NCBI GenBank assembly: GCA_021029095.1
Contig: JAJOHG010000001.1
Span: 558,001 to 622,000 of the forward strand
Source: Phellopilus nigrolimitatus
Taxonomy: Eukaryota; Basidiomycota; Agaricomycetes; Hymenochaetales; Hymenochaetaceae
Reading direction: 5' to 3'
Length of the DNA: 64,000 nt
Of this stretch, positions 21,503 to 34,177 are shown one piece after another (position 1 is the stretch's first letter; every line of letters begins with the position of its first letter). Under the pieces are notes generated by a model. That model saw only the letters and a program-made list of their open reading frames with translations. It was not told where the DNA came from and ran no database searches. The translations under genes were made by a program, and so were the position numbers.

Positions 21503-22062
21503 TCATTGTTCCTTCGCCTTCCTCAGCAGGAGGAAATCCTCCCAATTTAATAAAAGAGGGTTCCGCATTCCCTTCAAAGTACAATCAGCATGCGGATAGA
21601 GTTTTGTTGGGTTGGTAGACTCTGCAATACGTCCGATATCGAGCACGTATATACCATCATATGATATAATCGTACGAAACCGGTTTTTCCCAAACAAAAA
21701 CTGACATTAAGACAATGAACACCGTTTAAAAGTAAGGCGAACGCACGGAAAGTGCAGAGAATTTCCTTATTTTTGAGCTCATGTCCAATCGTGTCTTGAA
21801 TGTTTCGATTTATGTAATCAATAGAAACTGCGAGTTTACAGGAACAAAGTAATAACATGGTTGCAAATGTAACAGAGTACATTTACCTGTGGTTTCATCT
21901 AGTAAAGCCACCTTAGAGTCATTCGCAAGTGCACACGATAGCGAGTCCAATGACCTCTGTAAAAACAGCAATGAGCAACAGGCAGACAAACAGGTGGGTC
22001 ACACTCACCATCTTCAATGGATTTTTAATGTGTAGATCATTTCGCTGGTGTCTGGACGCCAT
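21503..22062 (-). CDS. Possible small spliced gene, unrecognised
   Basis: Low-confidence model. An ATG at 22062 opens exon 22062-22009, joining by good splice sites to 21956-21887 and 21827-21747 in consistent phases. It gives a helical-looking peptide (MASRHQRNDLHIKNPLKM, then RSLDSLSCALANDSKVALLDETT, then DYINRNIQDTIGHELKNKEIL). The 3' end does not resolve. The next acceptor (21701) puts the protein into a frame that stops after about 14 residues. The frame that stays open to 21503 (IISYDGIYVLDIGRIAES...) is offset by one phase from the upstream exons. Either an exon is missing, the gene is broken, or this is chance. I recognise no family. Confidence 0.3.
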
Positions 22063-23592
22063 TCTTAGTACTTTCTTCTACAGACAGGTCCACGGAAGAC
22101 GAATTGGTCTCTTCGACAAGGGACGACCGTTTCAGTGCGTCCTAGAGACAAAGATTAGAAGGATCGAGGTTGCTGCGGAACGCTCTGGAGAGCAGGCTAA
22201 CTGTCAGTGTCATAGAAAATGCATTCCCATAACGTACATACATAGAGGCTAGATATTCGCATCAATTAGTAGTTAGCAATCACGCACAACATTATAAAGA
22301 TGGATGACACACCGAATTTCAGACACATTCATTCAACCCATCAGTAGAGATATCAATTCCGCCAGTAGCTGTTGACGCGAGTTCAAAAAGAGCGACATGA
22401 TCATCGACTTCCCAGCGCCATTTCATCTAGATCGGAGCTGAGAAGAACATGTTGACAGCAATAATCGATCCTCGAAACACCAGTAGAAATGTGGCTGACC
22501 ACGTTCTTTGCATTAAGAGTGGACCACGCACAAGAAGAAAGAAAAAAAAAAAAGATCAGTAATAGATCGATGTGCTAGTCCTCTCACAGAAGAAAGCTGA
22601 GGAAGGGACTACGATTGAAGATTTGATCGTACAGAAGTACGAAAACAATCGAAGAAAAAGAAGACTTAAAGCAAGACCAACGCCTTGCGCTCTGGTGGGA
22701 AACCCGCATGACGGGATTCATAAGAATCTTCAGCAAAACGCATAGCGGCACATCTGCTCAATATAGAACAGCAAGACTTGCCTTGATGAGTAACGGAACC
22801 AAAAAATTGCGCGCTGTCTATTAAACTTTGAAAATGTCTACCGACAGAACCACAATACAATACTATACAACCATGTTCTCGCGTCGTCCTTTACTGTCTC
22901 TGACCTTGCGCCTCCGAAATCGGCTGTAGGATAGTCGCTCATTAAGTACCTGCTGCTCAATTTCTTACAATCATACGCGTATAATTACACACCTCGAAGC
23001 CAGCACTTTGAAGAGCTAAGATCTGATGCTCTGCAGAATCCTCTTAGTCGATTGCGATTGCGTCCAATTTTAAGACCGATGCGACTCCTCGGTAATTATA
23101 CGCATGAGCTCGATGGTGATGAAGCAAGGTTCACCGGGCAGTGATAACCCGGAAGCCGACACGGCATCCACAGGTACATAGTCGTCATCGACTTGATGAC
23201 TCGAAATGGAATACTATTACGAAACGACGATGAGCTCGAAGGTGTTGACAGCGAATTTCCAGATAAGGACATTGACATATATTATTGATTTCCGATCCTG
23301 GCCGTGATGAGGAGAGGAAATGAACTGAATTGACTTGGTCCCGGGCGCTGTTATTGGTTTATGTGAGCGGTGGGAACTCGGCGTTGTGTTCTTCGAGCGC
23401 TCAAGCTCAAGGTTTCCGCACAACAGTCGCAAAGTCGCACGACCTCGTCCATCTACTCGCCGTGTCGCCGCACTAGTGCGGTCCGTGGACATTACCAGAA
23501 GGCAAATTCAAATCTCCATCAGCAGAATCAACCCAGCCGGGACGTTCTTGGTCTTCTCGCGCTTACTGTATCCTCGCACCCCCATCATCGAT
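22063..23592. other. Long intergenic region / transcription-factor upstream region
   Basis: About 1.5 kb. Nothing convincingly coding on either strand. Scattered A-runs are present. The stretch 23335-23592 is open in the frame of the transcription factor but contains no ATG, so it is read as leader. Confidence 0.4.
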
Positions 23593-26500
23593 ATGAGCTC
23601 CAGCGTCCCGAGCCCGGCGACAGTCAACGCGGGCAATGGCGTCCAAGTCAAGAAGCAGGAGGATAGCGAAGGCGGTTCCCCTGAAAAGCGGGATATCAAG
23701 CCCAAGACATTGGCAAGAGTGCCGCGTAAGTCTTCTTAGCATTACAGACAGCCAGACAACTTGTTGAGCGTTGTTATTCTGCCAGGTGCTTGCGTATGTA
23801 TTGTACACGATCGAGTTCAGTTGATGGTCAAACTAACAGGCGGTGCAGAATGCATGTAGAAAACAGAAGATGCGATGCGAGGGTGCGGACCAGCCACCGT
23901 GTCGTCGTTGTCGGCACGCCGGGCTTGAGTGTTTGTTCGAGAAGCCGTCCAGAGAACCGACATTAACGGGTGAGGCTGGCTTGGAGTACGTGTTGTTCAT
24001 GCTTGATCATCGTATGCCTTCTTATTGTATCTGTCGCGTTTTCAGACGCATCAAGGCTATTGAGTCTTCAGTAGCCGATCTACGCCAGACTCAGATCGCA
24101 ATACACAACTCGCTCGCTGAGCTGGTCCACCAACTGCGCACAGGAAATGTGCCAAATATACCACAGAGTAACTTCCCTCCCTTCAGGCCGTCTCCTAGCG
24201 TATATGCAAGTGGGTCTCCCTCTTTGTCAACACCAACGAGCGCGACTCCTATGATGGTCGAGGCGAGCCACAGCATGCACACCGGCGTTAGTCATCCTCC
24301 AGATAGCGCAGGATCTACTGGGTATCCAAGTCAGAACGTTCTTCCGCCTATGCACAGTCCTTCACAATCTAGACATACCTCCCGTCCCACTGCGAACATA
24401 CCCTATCGTAGTCCGTCGGCAGGTTCTGGTGCAAACCAAAGGCCATCGAGTGATATGCATCCGCCGCAGCTACCCCCGCCGAATGGCGCGTATTCAACAC
24501 CTTCGGGCATCATGTACCCGCCAGGTCCACAAGGTCCCACTCTCCCTCCGATATCAACATTTCAAGACATTGGGCGCCAGGCGCCACCATCGAATGTATC
24601 ATCTGTACGGTACCATTCTGGAGATGGTCCATTGACTTCACCGCATCAGCACGCGGCAAAAACGTCTTCTCTCCATCTGTCTTCCGGCCAGCGCTCACCG
24701 AAACGCAAAGCTGCAGGCTCATCGAATGTAACGAGTTCTAATACCAGTGATTTTGAGGATGACGACAATGGGGAGCTCCCTTCGAAGGGTCTCGTTGCTC
24801 CTTGGGAGGTTTTACGTGGTTTGGCTGATGTCGCCGCGGAGAGAGCAGCACAAGTACGTATCTTTTGTTAAGTGGCAGATAACATAAAATTAATTGTTTT
24901 CCTCTAGGAAAGTGGTGAAAATAGTGAGTCAGGGAGCCGGCAGAGATCGCCTTCTCCAGATTTCAAAAGACCTAAGCCACCGAAGCGGCGGAAGACGAGT
25001 CATCGTAATGGATCCCGTGTCACCTTTCCTGACGGTACAAGCGAATTGTTTGCGGAATTATGCGATGTCTGACTTTCCCCCTTTATCAAGTCGTTACAAA
25101 GAAGCTCATCACCGAGCATGAAGCTCGAGAACTCTTTAAGATGTAAGTCATTGAAAATTTGCAATCAAAGAATCGCGCTTAGTTGTGTTTAGCTATTATG
25201 CTGGTTGCTCAACGTTTTTACCCGTCTTTGATTCTAACCACGACACTTATGAATCTCTCCACGAGAGATCCCCTTTTGCTTTTGATGCTGTTTGTATGGT
25301 CGCTGCAAAGGTTCGCGACGGTGGTGGTGAGTGGTAGAATTCTGTGAAGCTGGTGGCTAATGAACTTATGATTGTAAAGGCCCTCCTAGCGAAGCTTATC
25401 TCAAATGTTTAGAGGAGGTACAGACCATCTCCTGTGCAACCCTTTTTGCGCCAGTTACAAGACAGGAGGCCGTCCAAGCCATGAGTGCGTTGTTTTAAAC
25501 ACACGGGTCGAGAATCTGGCTTACGCGGCGAATAATACAGTTTTAGTCTCTGGCTGGTCGGACAATGGTTGGTTGAGTGGTGGACATGCCGTCCGAATGG
25601 CTGTCGAATTATGTGAGCGATGCTGAATTAAGTAGCGTCTTTCGATTAAACTTATGGATTTGTTCGATAGCGATGCACCAAGCTTGGCCAAGATTGATGA
25701 AAAGAATCGAGTCTGGCAAAGCATCAGATTTAGCTGAAGACAGAAAACTCATCACGGCCGCGCGTGTCTGGTTCTGTTTATATCTTTTTGAGCACCAGTA
25801 CGTCTCATGTTCTGGCCGCAATGCCGTTCAATAATCATACTCGTGTGTCAGGATGTCTTACGGCACTGGTCGTCCGGCTATACTGAAAGACGATGAGAGC
25901 ATCTGGGGCTCCAGGTTACTCTTGAAACATCCTCTTGCTATTCAGGATGATATGCGTCTCTGCTCAACGCTCGAGCTTATGGCTATCCGAGAAAGGATTC
26001 ACAACAAGTTATCCCCAGATCACCCTGTCGACGACCAGACGTTTGCAATCCTTCGTGAAGCCGATGCCGAGTTCCGAAACTGGTTTACAACCTGGGACTC
26101 AGCCTTTTCGCAGAAATACGAAGACGCTGGTGAGTTTGTGCCTTGATTCGCCCGGCACCTCTAATATATTTTTGCCCAGCCTTTTATCGCCAGAGTTTAC
26201 AGATTCAGCAGCTCCTTGCAGAACTCTTTCACAACGCTTATGCTCTACGGGGTATTGACGGACCGGAGGATGCGCAGAACATGCATCCTTACCAAAAGCA
26301 GCTTGCGCAAACTTCTCTTCAGATTGCTCAGCAAGCTTTGACAATTTTTGTCAGCTCAAGCTCTTACCGGGAAGGTCTTAAATATGGTATGTGAAATAAC
26401 TTCGTAAGGTAAATTCGTTGCAACTCAGATCACTTCAGCTGTGCACTATACCCATGCAACGGCTACGTTTACGGCTTCCTTTCTACTTCGTCTGGCAAGA

Positions 26501-27115
26501 CTATTGTGAGTACTTCAAAAAAATAGTTTCCTTCATCTGTTCAATACCTTTACAGTCCTGATCATTGTGATATCGATCAAATACGTTCTCTTGTCCAGCG
26601 ACTTATTGATGTTTTATCCGAAAGTATGTTCTGACCAACTTTGACCTGCTTTGGATGGGTTAATTTACGTTAATAATCAAGTTCCTGCTCGGCGCTACGC
26701 TAATACGCTTACGCTGATGCTCAAAAAGTCGAAGAAGCGAAAAGCGAGCCATTCTCGTTCGCCCACTCTCGCTCGGCCTATTCCGAACATGACACCGCAA
26801 AGTGCGCCGGCAGACCGACAGCATGCCTCAGCAGGACATACAACACCGGTCTCCCCAACGTTCGAACGGTCTTACTCGCATCATGGGTCTATGCACAATG
26901 CGCACATGCCGATGAGCATTCAACCCCAATTCAATGCAGATGCGGCCAATCTCGACCAGATCTGGCGCGGCTTCGAAGGCACAAACGAGCAGCTGCCTAC
27001 GTGGTTGTCTGACGGCTTAGGGGGTAGCTCCTTCTCTCAACTTGGTCTCGAAGCCTTTATGATGCCGCCTGAATATGATCAACGAACGCAATATGCTACG
27101 CCGCAGATATGGTGA
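23593..27115 (+). CDS. Zn2Cys6 transcription factor with fungal-specific TF domain
   Basis: 918 aa, fifteen exons: 23593-23725, 23786-23793, 23849-23985, 24046-24853, 24908-25034, 25091-25142, 25193-25326, 25380-25484, 25541-25612, 25671-25797, 25852-26129, 26180-26386, 26439-26505, 26556-26623, 26682-27115. The zinc cluster is C47-x2-C50-x6-C57-x7-C65-x2-C68-x6-C75; its first Cys comes from the 8-nt second exon. A short coiled coil (RIKAIESSVADLRQTQIAIHNSL) follows, then a P/S-rich region and a basic patch (RPKPPKRRK, about 390), then the fungal_trans-like helical domain from about 410. The block GWSDNGWLSGGHAVRMAVELSMHQAWPRL resembles regulators annotated as PrtT-like (extracellular protease control) in Agaricomycetes, but the regulon cannot be inferred. 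The C-terminus is S/P/Q-rich and suitable as an activation region. Confidence 0.9.
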
Positions 27116-27523
27116 TGGAATGGTGTCTCGATACCCCGGTTGGATTTATGTTAGCATCTTACGATTATGACGATGATTTATGCTTTCCTTTCCGTTGTTG
27201 TTCGTGTCGGGCGACACAATGTCTTCGTGTACTCGTTTGTTCTGCTTTTGCTTAATTTCATGTAAGGCTAGCGCACTACGGCGCATTGTACTCCGCCTAG
27301 GTCCAGTTTACTTATTGCAATGTTTAGTGTAGGGAAGAAAGCTAGATGGATCAGGATTTCCGATCTTTACGGGGCACGTGCCATGTCACCTGCCTGTGGG
27401 AAACAATAAACTAATTACATACGAAACGCCTCATCGTCGATTTCGTCAACGTTGAGGGCGTCCTTATTCAGCCCTCGACTTCAATTTCGTCTTTGAGCAT
27501 CTCTTCTTACACCATTAGACGCG
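27116..27523. other. Intergenic region
   Basis: Transcription-factor 3' flank and remodeller promoter; no gene seen. Confidence 0.4.
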
Positions 27524-30500
27524 ATGACGGACGACTCAGATGACCCAAACCAGGTCTTTACTCCGAGAAGAAAGTCCCCGAGCTCACATAATCTAACACT
27601 GACGGAGAAGCCACCAGCCTCTCTTTCGCCTAACGCGACTTGGACGCGTCACAATGGCGTGAAAGACGCGCCTTTCTTCATAGAAGTCCCCACGCTGAAC
27701 AAGGAAGAGAAGGAGAAATATCAGCCGTTGGGCTTGCCTGCGTCTGAGGTGAATTCCGAGGATGAAGACGCGTCGGAGGTCGTTGAGATTGTTGGAGAGT
27801 ATAAACTCGCAAGAAAGCGTTATTTATTTGCTCGCCATGGGGACAATATTGTACGCAAGGTCAGTTTATTCCAACGCTGGCTGATACATTTCGTCGTCTG
27901 AATCTGTATAGAAAGAAGCTTGGGAGTTTGAAGCCAGCTATCCTAACCTCTATGAGACTTATGGTAAGTAATATCACTTTCGTCCTTGTTGTACTGATTA
28001 ATCCATTGCATTCATAGAAAAAACAAAGGCCGAAGGATTGTTAAAGCCCTTCGATCCGTCTGCTTCGTATGTGCACCCTAAAGACCGCATGGGTTTGGTC
28101 ATTAGGATCAAGCGTGCCAAGAATTTGACGGAGAGGTCCAGTGAGGATGAGATGTCCCAGGTTAGCGATTCTGAGGCATCTGAAGAAGGCTCGGATGATG
28201 ACTTTGGAGAGCCACGTCAACTTCGAGCTCGCGAGACGAGATTTATGAAGCGAACACAGAGCAAGTATCCAAGAGCCCCCTCTTTTAGTCCAAAAAAGAC
28301 TCGGGCAAGGGTTCACGGTCAATCAAACCCTATCGAGCTTGGCGAGGAATCGGATGTCGAGCACGAGCTCCCGAAACGGAGGAGCTCTCGTTCCACGCGA
28401 AAGAAAGTCTATACCATCAACGATGACAGCGAGTACGAGAGTGAGGAAGAGAGAGACTCGAGCGGATACGAAGACAACAAACCTTCTAGGAAGGCAAAGA
28501 AGGTCATCAAAAGAAAGGGTCCGAAGCCTGCATATGGCCGTATTCGCAATGTCGAGGACCTGTACGACTCGGATCCAGAAACTGCTCCTCTTCGAGAGCA
28601 CCGAGACTTTTGCGAGAAGTGCCGGAAGGAACCAGCTCATCTTCTCCTGAAAAGGAAGAAAAGAAAACGGAGGAGAAAGGACGAGGATGAGTTGTCGGAA
28701 ACCGAAGAGGCAAACAGACTTGGTGGTTGGGTCCGATGGTATGGTTCGATACGTGATGCCTTTACTACTCCTAACCTCGTCTATTTCCTATACTTCTAGC
28801 TTGAAATGTTGCGTTTCTGCACACTGGGGATGTTTGGCCTCTACTCAGCGCGCCGAGATTGTGAAAGCGGCACGAGCTAAGGCCGTTGCTGAGTCCGGAG
28901 TTGACAACGAAATTTGTAAAAGGATCAAAGATGTCGAAACGAATGAAACGACTGAGTTTATCTGTGGTCAATGCTCTAAGGGTGGCATCTGTATGGTATG
29001 CGAAGAAGTCGCCATAGAAGCAGAGACCAAGTCTTCCGACCACAGCTCTCACGAGATAAACGGAAATGCGATGGATGTCGACGAGTCTCCCGAAGTCAGG
29101 ACAAAGCCTCCCGAACTAGGATCAACTTCCGAACTTCTTTTCCGTTGTCTAACATGCAAGAGGCTTGCCCATTATTCCCATCTTTCCGTCGATGACAAGG
29201 ACTTCACGCCGGCAGAGATAGCTGAATATTTCCAGTCTCAGAACGAATGGAAATGCAGCAATTGCGCGTCGTATATTTTCCCCTTGGACAAAATTATCGC
29301 ATGGCGCCCTTCTCCTCCGACCGCGGTCGATCCCTATGCGAACTCGTCGGAAATACCGAATTGTAAAGCGGTTCTTCCTCGTGAGTATCTTGTTAAGTGG
29401 GTCAATCGTAGTTTCCGGCGTACGGAATGGGTGCCTCACATGTGGTTGGTGGCCACTCATCTTCAAAAGCTGAAGAATTTTTATGTGGATGGGCCACGGA
29501 TGGAGCTACTGCAAGGCTCCAACAAGGATGCTTCTTCAGCTCAGAACGACCCCGCTGGACTCGATATCTTCGCCGCTGAAGAGGAAAATTCTCGAGATGT
29601 CTCGGCTGAAGCTGATGGAGGCAGAGACGCAACTAGTGGCCCTCCTGCCGCATCGCCGAATGCGGAACAGCGCATTTCACCACTCTGGAAGACTGTCGAT
29701 CGCGTATTAGATGTCCTTATCTGGGCACCTCAAAGAGCGCCGCGTTCAGCAAAGAAAGCGAAAGGCAAGGCCTCCAAGTTAACGATCCAGGATGATGACG
29801 ACAGCGAAGATGATCCTCTTTCTCTCGAGGCCCAAGCCGAATACGATGCTGCTTGGAAGTTCGGCAAGCAACCAAGCAATAAGAACACGGAGACAATCGA
29901 CGAATTCGAAGGACGTACGGGTCGAAGCCTTTGTGACGCCGACGCCGGAAAAGTCATGTGGGCATTCATAAAATGGGATGATCTTCCTTATGACGAAAGT
30001 AGGCCTTATTTTTAAGTGTACTCTACGATGATATGCTAATTTTTTGTTTTGTTTTTGTTCTCTAGCATCTTGGGATTCTCCGCCACGTCCGGAAACGTTT
30101 GGTTATTCCGCGTACAGACGTGCATTCAAGTACTTCCTTCTTTCTCGATCAGTGATTGTTAAGAAAAAATCAAATTCTGAGGTCGAGAGGTTTGAAAAAA
30201 GGAATGGGAAGAAGAAATGGGACTCTACATCGCTAGGCGTCCCCGAGGACGGCAAATACGATATAGGACAAGATGAAATGCTCAAGCTCATGCCATTTCA
30301 GGTGAGCACACCTTAGACCCTTATCACATCTGTAAAATAACATCCCGACTTATTAAAGGTGGATGGAGTCAACTGGCTTTGCTCGAACTGGTTTCATCAT
30401 CAGCAATGCATTCTCGCGGATGAAATGGGTCTGGTGTGTTGCATGTTTTCCGAAGACACGTTTGGGACGCTGACTTTGTCCAGGGTAAAACCGTGCAAAT

Positions 30501-33500
30501 CATCACCTTCTTAGGGATACTTCATGCCAGAGTGCAAGCGTTTCCGTCGTTGATTGTCGTACCAAATTCCACCATCACGAACTGGGTGCGCGAGTTTGCT
30601 CGATGGGCTCCTGAACTACGCGTAGTGCCTTTCTATGGCGAACAAAAGTCGAGGGAGATTATTAAGAAGTACGAACTTCAGCATGATGCGCCTCCTCCTG
30701 GCACGACGGGTGCAAAATACCACGTTCTCGTGACAACATACGAGACAGTGACTGCCGCCAACAAAGACTTCAACGCTGTATTCAAAAAGAATCCTCGGTG
30801 GGAGGTCCTTATCGTTGACGAAGGGCAGAGACGTAAGTGTACACAGGTCATTACAAAATATACTCCGTTAACATCTTTCAGTCAAGAGCGATTCGAATTT
30901 GATCTTTAAGCGGTTGAATGAATTACATTCTTGTCATCGCATCATCATGACCGGGGTTAGTACTATCTCTTTTTCTGAGATTCCATTTTTGACCAGATAT
31001 TACAGACCCCTCTGAACAACAATATTCGTGAACTCTTCAATCTCATGAATTTCCTAAATCCCGAGGACTGGAAAGACTTGGAGGCATTGGCAAGAGAATT
31101 CGAGGAACTGGACGAGGAGCGTGTGAAGATGCTTCACGAACGCTTGCGACCCTACTTCTTACGTCGTGTTAAAGCAGATGTGCTTGATCTTCCACCAAAG
31201 GCAAGCATAGAGACCTCATCAATTTAATTGTAAACAGTACTGACTTTTTTCTAGAACGAGGTCATTGTCCCGATTTCAATGGCACCTTTGCAGAAAGAAG
31301 TGTACAAATCGATTCTCAGTGCGTGCGGTTGAACGGCGGCATTATTCGCCACTAATTCTTATACAGGCAAGAATTTGGCTGTCCTACGTAGCCTTACTGA
31401 GACTTCTTCCAAGCGACTAAACAAATCGTTTGTGAATAAATCAAATTTGAGAAATATGCTGATGCAGCTTCGAAAGTAAGCGTTATCCGGTGTTTATGAA
31501 CCATGTTGTTTTACGCATGCAACAGGTGCCTGCAGCATCCGTATCTTATGGCTGACGACATCGAACCAAAGGGTTTATCAGTTGCCAAGACACATCACAA
31601 ACTGATTGACGCTAGCGGAAAGCTACGCTTCCTCAAAACATTACTGCCGAAGCTCAAAGCTCGCGGTCATCGTGTTTTGCTCTTCAGTCAAGTTCGTAGG
31701 TCTGTTTTCTGTATGGTTTGGCTCTAATTCTTTTGGTAGTTCGTCATCGGGCTCGACATCATCGAGGATTTCTTACAAGGCGAGGGTTACAAATTTCTCC
31801 GTCTGGTTGGTTTCCAAACTCGGTTATCAGACTCATTTTTTGATTGTTCTTTCCTTGTTCCTCTTTGTCGGTCTCAGGATGGAAAGATCAAACAGGCCGA
31901 GCGCCAGAAAAGTATGGACGAGTTTAATCGTGTGAATTCTGATGTTTTCATCTTCATTCTTTCCACTCGTGCGGGCGGCGTCGGCATCAACCTGTGGAGT
32001 GCTGACACGGTCATCATTTATGACCCAGACTTCAATCCTCATCAGGTCTGTAGATTTTAAATGCTCCCGTGTCCGCTACTAAGATAGATCTGTAGGACCT
32101 TCAAGTGAGTTGTTCCAAACCACTGGTTTAATTCCTATTTTGTTTACACTAGGATGGCAAGGCTATTGCAAGGGCACATCGATTTGGTCAGAAGAAGACA
32201 TGTCTGGTGTTCAAATTCATGACAAAAGACTCCGCAGAAGGTATGCGAACCAGACTAATGTAGTAGAACTGGACATACTCAAGCCTCGGTCGTTCAGAGA
32301 AAATAATACAAACGGGAAAAAAGAAGCTTGTACTCGACCACTTGATCGTACAGAAGATGGATGACGAAGAAAATACGACTGGTGTTCAATCGATGCTCAC
32401 ATTTGGTGCGGAAGCGCTATTTGACGATACAGAGGGGCATGGAAGCCGTGACATCACTTGTAAGCTCGTAACGCTGATCATCATACTGGAACGAGTCCCA
32501 CCGACCTTTTTTGCTACGAATAGATTCTGAGACCGATGTCGAAAAGCTTGTCGAGAAGATTGAAACTGAGGGTGACCAGGTGGAATCTTCCGAATCGTCA
32601 AACAACGCCTTCGCCTTTGCGAAAGTTTGGTCTGCGCACAAAGACGTTTTTGATGAACTGCCGGACGATATCGAGGATGCTGACAAGGCAGACTCTTGGA
32701 CACAGGCACTCCAAAAAATTGCTGCAGATCAAACTCGTGTCGAGGCTCGGGAAGAGGTTGGACGCGGTGTCCGACGTAAGGCTGCCTTAGTAAAGGTGCG
32801 GTCAGAATTGTTCTTCTCATAACATCTTTGAGTAATAGTTTGTCAGACGAATTACGTCGTCGATGGGAGCCCAGAGAAGACCACCTGGAAGGGGAGGAGG
32901 AAAGGCAGATCTCATACTCCTGGTAGTTCCGATGACGAGTATAATTTGCCACCCGCTCGAAGTCGAACTGACTCGCAGGCTACTGACGCGAGTATCGCTA
33001 GAGATTCCCTCGGGCCCGCAGACCCCGAGAATTGGTTCACAGATGACGGCAGACCTCTGGAGAAGGCGGCGAACACACAGACTGGACCATCCTCTTCTAA
33101 GCGCCCTTCGTTGCCAATATTTAATCAGAGTAAAACCGAGGGGTGTGGGTTGTGTGGGACTTCTCACGGTCCTGGTAGATGTCATATGACTGAAAACTCC
33201 GAGAATTTAGCAGAGTATCGAAAGATTCTCATCCTTTCCGAAGAAGAGCCTTATGGAGATCGAGTATGTTGTTGTATATATCTATCTATCTGACTTTCGC
33301 TGATCTACTTTAGGCCGAGGCCGTTCGTTCCATTGATGAAACGCTGGTGAAGCGGAAAGCCGTGCACTTGATCGAAGGGCAGCCTCTCAAGCCAATGAAG
33401 AAGCAAGCTCACTCTCGCTCTGCAAAAAGTTCAATGCCTGGCTCCAGACACGATAATACACCGTCATTAAGCCAACCAATTCATTTATCTGGCGAGGCGG

Positions 33501-33929
33501 AAATGTCAGGGAAGAGCAGTGCAGCAGCGCCTCCTCCTTTCTTCGCGCTGCTTAACCTCAAGGCGAACGCTGAGACGAAGCCAGTGGCTTCCCGGAAACG
33601 AAACCTTCCTCCTTCATCCGAACAGACTATCGAAAAGAAGGCGAAGGTTCACATCTGCGAAATATGCAGACAGGCACCCTATCATACACCTGCCATTTGC
33701 CCTGAGGTTGCCAAAGGCCCAAAAAGGTACGCTACCCAATTCGCTAAAAAATGCTGCGAATTTAATTATGGTTTCTAGTGTTACCAAGGCCATTGCTCGT
33801 TTGACGAATGAAGGAAGTGGCCAAGAAACTCTTTCAGCTCTCCGCAGCATACTGCGCAAGCAGAAAAAAGCATTGGAAGACGTACAGGTGCACACCCTCC
33901 AGCCTGCTGCGTCGACGTCGAAAACCTGA
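27524..33929 (+). CDS. CHD/Mit1-type SNF2 chromatin remodeller
   Basis: About 1,770 aa; exons 27524-27859, 27912-27963, 28018-28738, 28800-29998, 30066-30301, 30359-30433, 30484-30832, 30882-30955, 31006-31200, 31255-31318, 31367-31475, 31526-31691, 31740-31805, 31878-32045, 32096-32104, 32162-32240, 32298-32459, 32524-32795, 32847-33263, 33314-33726, 33779-33929. Order of parts: acidic N-terminus, Cys-rich PHD-like region (about 335-540), chromodomain REYLVKWVNRSFRRTEWVPHMW (about 561-583), a second chromo-like segment (FIKWDDLPYDES, near 755), then the ATPase with ADEMGLGKT (about 868-876), DEGQ in place of DEAH (about 984), MTGTPLNNN and RAHRFGQKK (about 1278-1286). The C-terminal third is disordered with two Cys/His clusters (CGLCGTSHGPGRC; CEICRQAPYHTPAIC). 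The layout fits the S. pombe Mit1 (SHREC) group rather than Chd1. One 9-nt exon and one GC-AG intron (31201). Confidence 0.9.
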
Positions 33930-34177
33930 CAATTCTTTATACCCCACTCGACTTTCATATATTTTATTCTTTAATCTGACGGAGTTATTCTTTGCTATAC
34001 TAGTTCTAGTCGTACTCGTCTATTGTATATTTTTTGTATTCTGATGTATGTAAGTTAGATAATTAGATAATCCGGTTTCCTACCGGCAATTTATTAGCCT
34101 CCAGTTAGGCGGCAAAAGCCGGCGTATGCCTGACCTTGCAGCTCGTAGTTGAGTCATTGACTACGGCTTCGACCGCA

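Noticed and set aside
21929..22252. 107-codon plus-strand frame
   Set aside because: Composition and codon pattern look random, and spliced exons on the opposite strand explain part of it better.
23335..23592. In-frame N-terminal extension of the Zn2Cys6 factor
   Set aside because: Frame is open but lacks an ATG; ATG 23593 is the first possible start.
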